Assembly (NCBI GenBank): GCA_011390805.1
Contig: JAABRT010000028.1
Location: forward strand, 1 to 39,586
DNA length: 39,586 nucleotides
Direction: 5' to 3'
From: Gemmatimonas sp.
GTDB taxonomy: Bacteria; Gemmatimonadota; Gemmatimonadetes; Gemmatimonadales; Gemmatimonadaceae
The position numbers and the translations under genes are program-made. The notes below the pieces were generated by a model, which was given only the letters and a program-made list of their open reading frames with translations, was not told the origin of the DNA and did not search any database. Shown here piece after piece: positions 14,606 to 20,904 of this stretch (position 1 is the stretch's first letter; each line of letters starts with the position of its first letter).

Positions 14606-16356
14606 GGCTGCCGAGCGGCGCGTCTGCGTTCGGCCAGCTTCACCGCTTCAAACGCGTTCACAATGCCACCGGTTACCGACAGCGAACCAAAGGTCACGCG
14701 CGCATTCGGCGCACCACCGGGCGGTACAACCTGCAAGCTCTTGAATGGCGTGACCGACTCCAGCAGAATCTCGCGCACATCGCTGGCGGTGAGCTCGGGA
14801 TAGTACGCCATGAGCAACGCCGCTACACCACTGACAACAGGCGCCGCCATGCTGGTGCCGCTCTGCCGCTTGAACTCATTGCCCGGCACCGCGGAATAGA
14901 TGTCCACACCGGGAGCAAACAGGTCAACACGTGTCTGACCAAAGTTGCTGAACGGTGCCGCCAGCTCATTGCCGCCCTTCCATGACGACGCACCAACTTC
15001 AATCCAGTTGCGCGCTTTATCGGTGCTGCTCAGCATGGCGTTGGGGAAGTTGGGCGTAACATCAATGTCTTCACCATCGTTGCCCGCCGCGTGCACGAGC
15101 AGCACACCTTTGCTGTCGGCGTAGCGCACGGCGTCATCAACCAAGCCCTTTTCGGGCGAATAACCTTTGCCGAAGCTCATGTTGATGATGTGCGCACCGT
15201 TGTCTACCGCATAACGGATGGCGTTGGCCACATCCTTGTCGCGTTCATCACCATCGGGCACCGCGCGCACACCCATGATGCGCACACCGTTGGTGATGCC
15301 ATCAAGTCCAATGTTGTTGCCGCGCACTGCCGCAATGATGCCCGCCACGTGCGAACCATGTGAAGCGTCGGGACCGGTGATGTCATTGTTGCCGTACCCG
15401 ATCTCGCGACCGTTGCTGTAATCGTCATTTACAATGTCGCGCGGGTTGAACGCGGTATCGAGACCGTACTTGGCCTGTCCCTCGTACGCCTCACGCGCCT
15501 CGGCCAGCTCGGCCGGTGTGAGTCCGGCGCCGGCCAACTGCAAATACATCTGACGCGCCTGCGTGAGCGTGGGTGACGTAGGCTGCAGCGCCTGCACCTT
15601 GGCTGTGGTGAGTTCACCTGTGACTTCGGGACGCAGCATGGCCACGGCGCCGTCAAGCGCGCGGGATATGTTCTGAATCTGAGCCAGCGTCTGCGTGACT
15701 TCCGTCTTGCGCTCGTTGTAGTCCTGCGCAATGCGTTCGCACTCACTCACACGCTGCGCCGTCTGCGCCGACGTGCCCGCTACTTCGCGCTGACATGCAG
15801 CGTACAGACGCGTCATTTCAAACGTGTCATGATTCACGTTGCGGCCGTCGGGATTGCCAATGAAGTTCCAGCCCCGCACGTCGTCTACATAGCCGTTTTT
15901 GTCATCATCGGCTTTGGTGCCGGGGCGTTCATTGGGGTTCTGCCACAGCACCTCGCGCAGGTCTACATGCGCGGTGTCTACACCACCGTCAATCACCGCG
16001 ACAACAACGGTGCGGCCGGGAGTACGACCAGCCAGCAGCTCCTTGAACGCGCGCTCCGAACCGACACCGGCAATGCCATCGGTGGCGAGGTCGCGCAGCT
16101 GCCAGTTCACCGGCGATTCATCGAGTGTGACAGCGGGTGGAGGCGTGACGGCTGCGGGGGCCGAGGGCGTTGGTGCAGGCGCCGCAATCGGTACCGGTGC
16201 CGTGCTGGGCGTTGACGCCGGTGCACAGGCGGCCGCAGTAGCGAGCAGCAGCAACCAGACTGGGCGCGCAGCGGAACGCGCAGGCACGGCAACAGCACGT
16301 GCGGCGGAGTGCGATGCGGCAACCGACAACACCGATGGAGAGAACACAGTACGCAT
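14602..16356 (-). CDS. S8 family serine peptidase (subtilase), probable lipoprotein
   Basis: The 584-residue protein has the catalytic triad Asp123 (VAVIDGGVD), His333 (ASHGSHVAGI) and Ser502 (SGTSMAAPVVSG), plus the oxyanion Asn in HAAGND. An unusual helical insert of about 190 residues (~145-320) with coiled-coil-like content (MTRLYAACQREV ... QARQMYLQLAGAGL) separates Asp and His, a layout known from Bacteroidota-type subtilases. The N-terminus is a long basic/Ala-rich segment ending in LLLLATAAAC with Cys44 as possible lipidation site, then a Pro/Ala linker (45-78). It is likely anchored outside the cytoplasm. It follows the YciI gene by 30 bases and overlaps the VTT gene by 4 bases. Confidence 0.92.
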   Translation of the reverse strand: MRTVFSPSVLSVAASHSAARAVAVPARSAARPVWLLLLATAAACAPASTPSTAPVPIAAPAPTPSAPAAVTPPPAVTLDESPVNWQLRDLATDGIAGVGSERAFKELLAGRTPGRTVVVAVIDGGVDTAHVDLREVLWQNPNERPGTKADDDKNGYVDDVRGWNFIGNPDGRNVNHDTFEMTRLYAACQREVAGTSAQTAQRVSECERIAQDYNERKTEVTQTLAQIQNISRALDGAVAMLRPEVTGELTTAKVQALQPTSPTLTQARQMYLQLAGAGLTPAELAEAREAYEGQAKYGLDTAFNPRDIVNDDYSNGREIGYGNNDITGPDASHGSHVAGIIAAVRGNNIGLDGITNGVRIMGVRAVPDGDERDKDVANAIRYAVDNGAHIINMSFGKGYSPEKGLVDDAVRYADSKGVLLVHAAGNDGEDIDVTPNFPNAMLSSTDKARNWIEVGASSWKGGNELAAPFSNFGQTRVDLFAPGVDIYSAVPGNEFKRQSGTSMAAPVVSGVAALLMAYYPELTASDVREILLESVTPFKSLQVVPPGGAPNARVTFGSLSVTGGIVNAFEAVKLAERRRAARQP

Positions 16357-16386
16357 GGGCTAACTCAGGTTGAGATCAGGTGGCGA

Positions 16387-16680
16387 TCAGAGTTTATCGA
16401 GGTCTTCCTGGCCAATCACGGGATTCCACGGCAGCAGCTCGTAGTTCACGAGCTCCAGCTTGGTGAACGGATCGCCGTCGCGCACAGCACTGAGCGCAGC
16501 GTGCGGTTGTTCATCCGGCAGACGCAGCAGAATGGCGCCGCCGGTGCGCGGGTCGAAGGGACCCGAGGCCAGCAGTGTGCCTGATTCCTTGAGACCCCGC
16601 AGGTAGGCACGGTGTGCCTCCAAATGGGGGGTGATTTGCTCGAGGGGGTAGCGGTAGCGGAGGATGGCTAAGGCGTACAT
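16387..16680 (-). CDS. YciI-family protein
   Basis: This 97-residue protein matches the YCII domain (dimeric alpha-beta barrel related to muconolactone isomerase). It shows the conserved ITPHLEAHRAYLRGLKESG helix with the family His, the LLASGPFDPRTGGAILLR strand pair, and DGDPFTKLELVNYELLPWNPVI. The His and the Asp in FDPR suggest enzymatic rather than structural function, but the substrate is unknown for the family. The ATG at 16680 is the first gene of the minus-strand operon; its promoter must lie in the 70 bases before fold-back repeat copy A or within that repeat. No clear ribosome-binding site is seen. Confidence 0.88.
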   Translation of the reverse strand: MYALAILRYRYPLEQITPHLEAHRAYLRGLKESGTLLASGPFDPRTGGAILLRLPDEQPHAALSAVRDGDPFTKLELVNYELLPWNPVIGQEDLDKL

Positions 16681-16708
16681 GTGCGGGTGTGGGATTCGGG
16701 GATGGCCT

Positions 16709-16748
16709 GATTGCGGGGCAGGCCGGGGATGCGGATTGCGGGGCAGGC
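16709..16748. repeat. 15-bp direct repeat next to fold-back repeat copy A
   Basis: GATTGCGGGGCAGGC occurs at 16709-16723 and again at 16734-16748, 25 bases apart. The second copy abuts fold-back repeat A; a related GATT.GCGGGGCA lies at the same distance before repeat B, so it may be part of the element or its preferred target. Confidence 0.7.
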
Positions 16749-16752
16749 TTGG

Positions 16753-17004
16753 GTGCTCGGTTCGGCTTACGAAAATGGCGAGGCTTTAAGGCCGTAAGGC
16801 CTCAGGGCACGGTGGGGCCTTAAGACCGAATCGGAACGTACCTTTTCGCTGCCGCGCGCTGTGTCGTAAACGGTGAACAGTAAACAGAAAACGCGGTTGC
16901 TGTCCTGATTCGTCCTTGCGGCCAATATGTGCCCTGAGGCGTTACGGCCTTATGGCCTCTAACAGCTTCGTACGATGGAACAAAGCACTATCGGCAGCCC
17001 ACGC
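16753..17004. repeat. Fold-back (MITE-like) repeat, copy A
   Basis: The element begins GTGCTCGGTTCGGCTTACGA and its inverted right end finishes at 16988; similarity with copy B continues about 16 bases further, to 17004. The ends, 16753-16810 and 16929-16988, are imperfect ~58-60-bp inverted repeats sharing GTGCTC, TACGAA, AAGGCCGTAA and CCTCAGGGCAC. A second inverted pair inside them (..CCTTAAGACCGAATCGGAAC with TCCTGATTCGTCCTTGCGG) makes nearly the whole element self-complementary around a ~60-base loop containing AAACGGTGAACAGTAAACAG. It holds no credible gene. By eye it is about 90% identical to copy B and in the same orientation. Confidence 0.9.
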
Positions 17005-17068
17005 GTTACTCTTGTCGGCCTACGAAAATACCGACAGCCACGCCCGCCCTTGCGGACAGCTCCCGCGG

Positions 17069-17083
17069 TTTCCATATTGGAAA
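17069..17083. promoter_or_regulatory. Candidate HigA operator (TTTCCA-N3-TGGAAA)
   Basis: A perfect inverted repeat TTTCCA TAT TGGAAA ends 37 bases before the higB ATG, where a promoter is expected. HigA-type antitoxins repress their own operon by binding such palindromes. The match to a family consensus is not claimed; the assignment rests on position and symmetry. Confidence 0.5.
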
Positions 17084-17120
17084 CAGGGCGCGCTCTACCA
17101 GTTGTCTCTCGGAGTCTGTC

Positions 17121-17417
17121 ATGCACATCATCACCCGCAAACGACTCGTCGACTTCGGAGACCGCCACCCGCAAGCCCGTGAGCAACTCAGGGAATGGGA
17201 GCGCCTCGTCAAACGCAAGCGATACACAACCCTCGAGCAGGTGCGTCGCGATTTTCCATCGGTTGATTTTGTCGGTCCGTACAGAGCGATCTTCAACATC
17301 TGCCACAACGATTTTCGGCTCGTGGTCGACATGCGATTTGACCTCAGCCGGGCGTTCATCCGCCACGTTGTCACGCATCGCGAGTATGACCGATTGATCA
17401 AGCGCAAAGCCCTCTAG
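17121..17417 (+). CDS. higB: HigB-type mRNA interferase toxin
   Basis: The ATG at 17121 follows GGAG (17111-17114) at a 6-base spacing. The 98-residue basic protein matches the HigB toxin family (COG4680 type): N-terminal MHIITRKRLVDFGDRHP, a central NICHNDFRLVVDMRFD and the closing FIRHVVTHREYDRLIK. RelE-fold toxins of this kind cut mRNA on the ribosome; the His and Arg/Lys of the THREYD region are likely functional. Toxin-first order with the antitoxin 45 bases downstream is the usual hig arrangement. The gene looks intact in length and motifs. The pair lies exactly between two fold-back repeats, which suggests it arrived or is maintained as a cassette. Confidence 0.9.
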   Translation: MHIITRKRLVDFGDRHPQAREQLREWERLVKRKRYTTLEQVRRDFPSVDFVGPYRAIFNICHNDFRLVVDMRFDLSRAFIRHVVTHREYDRLIKRKAL

Positions 17418-17462
17418 CACTACGCCGTACTTCACCTCCACGTACCCTGGCCCCAACGATCC

Positions 17463-17849
17463 ATGGCCCCGGCTCTCGACTTCACCACGCCCCACGTGCT
17501 GCGCACTGAGGCGGAGTATCAAGAAGCAGTTCGCGAAATGGACGCCTTGCTCGACGCTGAAGTCGCGGAAGGCTCGCCCGGCTGGGAACACCTGAAATTT
17601 CTCGCGGTGCTCGTTGAAGCGTATGAGGCTGAGCAACTACCGTTTGAGAACGATGAACCCGCCGGAACACCGCAATCCGCGGTGGACTTCATGCTCGAGC
17701 AGCGCGGCATGTCACGCGGCGAACTGGCCCCGCTGCTCGGTGGCAAGGCCCGCGTTTCGGAGTTCTTTAGCGGGAAGCGCGCGCTTTCCAAGTCGCAGAT
17801 TGTGGCGCTGCGCGAGGCGCTTGGTATCCCGGCCGACCTGTTGATTTGA
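17463..17849 (+). CDS. higA: HigA-type antitoxin, helix-turn-helix (COG5499)
   Basis: The 128-residue product has the two-part layout of COG5499 antitoxins: an acidic N-terminal helix pair (LRTEAEYQEAVREMDALLDAE ... FLAVLVEAYEAEQLPFEND) and a C-terminal helix-turn-helix (SAVDFMLEQRGMSRGELAPLL ... RVSEFFSGKRALSKSQIVAL), ending in LGIPADLLI. It should neutralise HigB and bind the operon's operator, probably the TTTCCA palindrome upstream of higB. The ATG at 17463 has no strong ribosome-binding site, which fits translation dependent on ribosomes leaving higB. Fold-back repeat copy B begins 65 bases after its stop. Confidence 0.9.
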   Translation: MAPALDFTTPHVLRTEAEYQEAVREMDALLDAEVAEGSPGWEHLKFLAVLVEAYEAEQLPFENDEPAGTPQSAVDFMLEQRGMSRGELAPLLGGKARVSEFFSGKRALSKSQIVALREALGIPADLLI

Positions 17850-17914
17850 TCCGCTGGCTGCTGTGCGATGCCACTGACGGCAGCCCGGGTGACCGATTCG
17901 CGGGGCAACCGCGG

Positions 17915-18165
17915 CTGCTCGGTTCGGCTTACGAAAATGGCGAGGCTTCAAGGCCACAAGGCCTCAGGGCACGGTGGGGCCGTAAGACCGAATCAGAACC
18001 TACCTCGTCGCTGCCGCCCGCTGTGTCGTAAACGGTGAACAGTAAACAGAAAACGCAGTTGCTGTCCTGATTCGTCCTTGCGGCAAAACCGTGCCCCGAG
18101 GCGTTACGGCCTTATGGCCTCGAACAGCTTCGTACGCCGAACAGAGCACCAACGCCAGCCCACGC
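17915..18165. repeat. Fold-back (MITE-like) repeat, copy B
   Basis: Same organisation and orientation as copy A. Left arm 17915-17972, right arm ending GAGCAC at 18149, with the shared 16-base extension (CAGCCCACGC at 18156-18165). The loop sequence with AAACGGTGAACAGTAAACAG is identical to that of copy A. The arms differ from copy A at scattered positions including one indel. It sits in the convergent gap between higA and the second sufU, ending 9 bases from the latter's stop. Confidence 0.9.
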
Positions 18166-18174
18166 CTGCCGCAA

Positions 18175-18618
18175 TCACCCCCCCAACGCATCGCCCAGCG
18201 CCCCCCACCCCATCCTCGCGCACCCAACCCGCTGCGGATACGCCGCCACTCCCGCCAGCGCCTGCAAATCAGCCAGCGCTCCAGCGAAATCAGCCGCATC
18301 CCCGCGCAAAACCCCGTCAACGCGCACAATCAACCCCCGCGCCGCAGCAACGGTCGCGCCGCGCACCGCCTCCGTCATCATGGACGCCGAGGCCACCGCG
18401 ATCGAGCAGCCGCGCCCCTCAAACCCAACGTCGGCAATCACCCCGTCGCGCACCACCACGCCAACCCGCAACTCATCACCACACAGCGGATTCTTCCGCA
18501 ATGCCTCACCCGTGCGTCCATCCGGCACCCCGCGCCCCTGCGGCGCCCGGTAATGCTGCAGAATCACATCCTGGTACATCGCCGAGAGCATCGCACCATC
18601 TCGGCGGTCCGTTGTCAT
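18175..18618 (-). CDS. SufU-like Fe-S scaffold / sulfur-transfer protein, second copy
   Basis: The start is the ATG at 18618, whose ATGA overlaps the sufS stop. The 147-residue protein keeps the SufU pattern: YQDVILQHYRAPQG, Cys with Asp two residues on in NPLCGDEL, a second Cys in GRGCSIAVASASMM, and a third Cys in QRVGCARMGW. SufU binds zinc and accepts sulfur from SufS in Gram-positive systems. Compared with the SufU at 20436-20897 this copy is more diverged: the segment between the second and third Cys is Ala/Gly/Val-rich and the final motif reads CARMGWGAL where the other has CASLAWHTL. It may be the dedicated SufS partner, given the coupling, or a decaying duplicate. Confidence 0.82.
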   Translation of the reverse strand: MTTDRRDGAMLSAMYQDVILQHYRAPQGRGVPDGRTGEALRKNPLCGDELRVGVVVRDGVIADVGFEGRGCSIAVASASMMTEAVRGATVAAARGLIVRVDGVLRGDAADFAGALADLQALAGVAAYPQRVGCARMGWGALGDALGG

Positions 18619-19877
18619 GCCGGTGTGTGCGCAAACATGCGCTGCGCCTCGGTGAGTGCGTGTACCAGCGCGTCTACATCCGACCCGTCGCTGTACACAT
18701 AAAAGCTCGCGCGCGCTGTGGAGTTGGTACCAAGCCGCCGCATAAGCGGCTGCGCGCAATGATGACCCGCGCGAATGCACACGCCGTGCTGATCGAGAAT
18801 CGTGGCCAGGTCGTGCGGATGCACATCGGCCAGTGAAAAGCTGATCACACCACTGCGCTGCGATGCCGGCGGGCCGTACATGTGCAGCCCTTCAAGCGCC
18901 GACAAGCGCGCGTGCGCTGCTTCGAGCAGTGCTACTTCATGTTCACGCACCGCGGTCATATCAAGTTGCTGCAGATAGCGCACTGCCGCTGCCAGTCCAA
19001 CCGCATCGGCCGCGTTGGGCGTACCGGCTTCGAACTTGTGCGGCAGAGTATTCCACGTGCTGTCATGATCATTCACCCACTCAATCATGTCGCCGCCAAA
19101 CTGCCACGGTTCACATTCCAGCCAGCGCGCGCGCGTACCAATCACACCGCCAATGCCCATGGGGCCGAGCAGTTTGTGCCCGCTGAATGCGTAAAAGTCT
19201 ATGCCCAGCGCATCAAACTCCACCGGTAAATGCGGTGCGCCCTGCGCGCCGTCGAGCACAATGATGGCGGGACTCTTGGCGCGCACCATGCGCACCACTT
19301 CAGCCACAGGCGTGATAGACCCGACAGCGTTGGACACCTGCGTGATGGCCACAATGCGTGTGCGTGATGTGAGCAGCGATTCCAGATGATCAAGGTCAAT
19401 GCGCTGATCACTGGTAAGCTCGGCGATGCGCAAATGCGCACCCTTGGCGAGCGCCAGCTGCTGCCACGGTACAAAGTTGGCGTGATGTTCGAGCGCCGTG
19501 ATTACAATCTCGTCGCCCTCTTGCACGTGCGTTCTGCCCCATGCATTGGCCACCAGGTTCATGCTCTCGGTGGTGCCGCGTGTGAACACGAGTGTGTCGG
19601 TATCGGCGGCCCCGAGGAAGCGCGCAATGGTGATGCGTGAGTCGTGATAAGCATCGGTGGCTTTGGCCGAGAGTTCGTAGGCGCCGCGATGCGGATTGGC
19701 GTTGGCAGTACTGTAGAAGCCCGTGATGGCATCGAGTACGGCCTGCGGTTTCTGCGAGGTGGCCGCCGAATCGAGGTAGTGCAGTGACGGCTGCGCTGCG
19801 AGCAGCGGAAAGTCGGCGCGCGGTGCAAGTGGTGCCAGCGAGACCGGCTGCGGGGCCAACGTAGTGGTGGTGCTCAT
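18615..19877 (-). CDS. sufS: Cysteine desulfurase, SufS type
   Basis: The PLP enzyme takes sulfur from cysteine and passes it to the assembly scaffold. The 420-residue protein shows the PLP lysine Lys235 in FSGHKLLGP, the catalytic His pair 131-132 in ALEHHANFVPW, Asp209 in VLDGAQ, and the active-site Cys374 in RAGHHCAQPLM. The short loop around that Cys is the group II (SufS) form. A ~20-residue Pro/Leu N-terminal extension precedes the fold. The ATG at 19877 follows GGAGG by four bases. It is preceded by a 96-bp spacer after the Rieske gene containing two GGATCC palindromes, and overlaps the second sufU by 4 bases. Confidence 0.95.
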   Translation of the reverse strand: MSTTTTLAPQPVSLAPLAPRADFPLLAAQPSLHYLDSAATSQKPQAVLDAITGFYSTANANPHRGAYELSAKATDAYHDSRITIARFLGAADTDTLVFTRGTTESMNLVANAWGRTHVQEGDEIVITALEHHANFVPWQQLALAKGAHLRIAELTSDQRIDLDHLESLLTSRTRIVAITQVSNAVGSITPVAEVVRMVRAKSPAIIVLDGAQGAPHLPVEFDALGIDFYAFSGHKLLGPMGIGGVIGTRARWLECEPWQFGGDMIEWVNDHDSTWNTLPHKFEAGTPNAADAVGLAAAVRYLQQLDMTAVREHEVALLEAAHARLSALEGLHMYGPPASQRSGVISFSLADVHPHDLATILDQHGVCIRAGHHCAQPLMRRLGTNSTARASFYVYSDGSDVDALVHALTEAQRMFAHTPA

Positions 19878-19973
19878 ACTGCCTCCGATGTTGGATCCGA
19901 TCGCGGATCCGAAATTACAAATCGCTACCGTTCAACTGCAGTCACGTGCGATACGTGGAGCATCTTCCTGTGT

Positions 19974-20339
19974 CTAAGATGCCGGCTCACGTCGCGGGCC
20001 AATAAACACGTCCCCGTCTATCAAGCGAACCTCGTACGTGGCAATGCCGTCGGTAGCCGGACCACGCAACACCGCGCCGCTGATGCATGAAAAGCGCGCG
20101 CCGTGCCAGGGACATTCGATCACCGGTGTACCATCGGCCAGAACAGCAGACTCGCCGCCCGACAACCCAAACGCACGATGCGAACATACATCGCGCACGG
20201 CGTACACCTTGTCTCCCTGTCGCACCACGCACACACGCTCACCGTTGGCCAGCACCACACCTACCGGTAGGGATTCGTCGAGATCTTCCAGCCGGCCGGC
20301 ACGAATGAACTGCGATTCACCGGGTACGGGAGTGCTCAC
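19974..20339 (-). CDS. Rieske-type [2Fe-2S] ferredoxin in the suf operon
   Basis: This small protein is a single Rieske domain: ligands are Cys-x-His in VCSHRAFGLSGG and Cys-x2-His in CPWHGARFS. Such proteins are commonly encoded inside suf operons of Actinobacteria and related phyla and are presumed electron carriers for cluster assembly or for oxygenases. The start is set at the GTG at 20339 because GGAG lies exactly five bases upstream; the GTG two codons earlier overlaps that site. The upstream spacer is a 47-bp tandem duplication. Length (121 residues) is normal for the family. Confidence 0.9.
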   Translation of the reverse strand: MSTPVPGESQFIRAGRLEDLDESLPVGVVLANGERVCVVRQGDKVYAVRDVCSHRAFGLSGGESAVLADGTPVIECPWHGARFSCISGAVLRGPATDGIATYEVRLIDGDVFIGPRREPAS

Positions 20340-20340
20340 T

Positions 20341-20434
20341 GCCACTCCGTCAAAAACTGTGATTCAATGTGCACAGCAATACTCAACGCTACTCCGCAAA
20401 AAACTGTCATGCACCATGCACACCAATAGTCACC
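20341..20434. repeat. Imperfect 47-bp tandem duplication carrying the ribosome-binding site
   Basis: Units 20341-20387 and 20388-20434 align without gaps and are about 75-80% identical by eye; both contain ACTCCG, CAAAAACTGT, TGCACA and CAAT. On the coding (minus) strand each unit has a GGAGT ribosome-binding sequence; the one nearest the Rieske gene is used. The block fills the whole spacer between sufU and the Rieske gene. Confidence 0.75.
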
Positions 20435-20435
20435 G

Positions 20436-20897
20436 CTATTCGGTGGACACGGGCACGCCGGCGGCGTCGTTCTCGAGCGCCGCGCGCAAGGTGTGCCAGG
20501 CCAGCGAGGCGCACTTCACCCGGATGGGAAAGCGCGACACACTCGAAAACACCACCAGCTGACCGAGCGCTTCGCGTGTGATGTCGGCTTCGTCAGCACG
20601 ACCCGTGACCAGTGCGTGAAACTTGTCAAACAGTGCGTCAACTTCGGCGCGTGTTTTTCCCTGCACGGCCGCCGTCATGAGCGAGGCTGACGCTTTGGAA
20701 ATCGCGCACCCGTGCCCGGTAAACATCACACGCGACACGGTGTCGCCATCAAGCTGAACGGCTATCTCCACCTGATCACCGCACAGCGGATTTTTCCCTT
20801 CCGCTGTGCCGGTGGCCCCGTCAAGCGTGCCAAAGTTGCGCGGCTTGCGGTTGTGGTCGAGGATAACCGATTGGTACAGCTCCTGCAGGTCCGACAT
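20436..20897 (-). CDS. sufU: SufU Fe-S assembly protein
   Basis: The 153-residue protein matches SufU: LYQSVILDHNRKPRNFG, first Cys with Asp in NPLCGDQVEI, second Cys in GHGCAISKASASLM, and the third in IRVKCASLAWHTL, with the helical insert between second and third Cys typical of SufU as opposed to IscU. The three Cys plus Asp bind zinc; the protein takes persulfide sulfur from SufS and passes it to SufBCD. It starts 7 bases after the sufD stop. Together with the diverged second copy downstream of sufS, the operon carries two SufU proteins. Confidence 0.93.
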   Translation of the reverse strand: MSDLQELYQSVILDHNRKPRNFGTLDGATGTAEGKNPLCGDQVEIAVQLDGDTVSRVMFTGHGCAISKASASLMTAAVQGKTRAEVDALFDKFHALVTGRADEADITREALGQLVVFSSVSRFPIRVKCASLAWHTLRAALENDAAGVPVSTE

Positions 20898-20904
20898 GGC
20901 GTGC

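Noticed and set aside
16753-16988. Coding reading of the fold-back repeats (short frames ending in SAYE.. or SNSFVRR.. type peptides)
   Set aside because: Frames are not maintained among the three copies, while pairing of the arms is.
18078-18836. Pro/Arg/Gln-rich plus-strand frame running from repeat B into the suf operon
   Set aside because: It is the complement of the second sufU and sufS 3' end; composition is an artefact of the GC-rich opposite strand.
19888-19910. GGATCC palindromes upstream of sufS as an operator
   Set aside because: The word is self-palindromic and short; nothing ties it to a regulator, and the SufR-type operator is clearly at 25326-25355.
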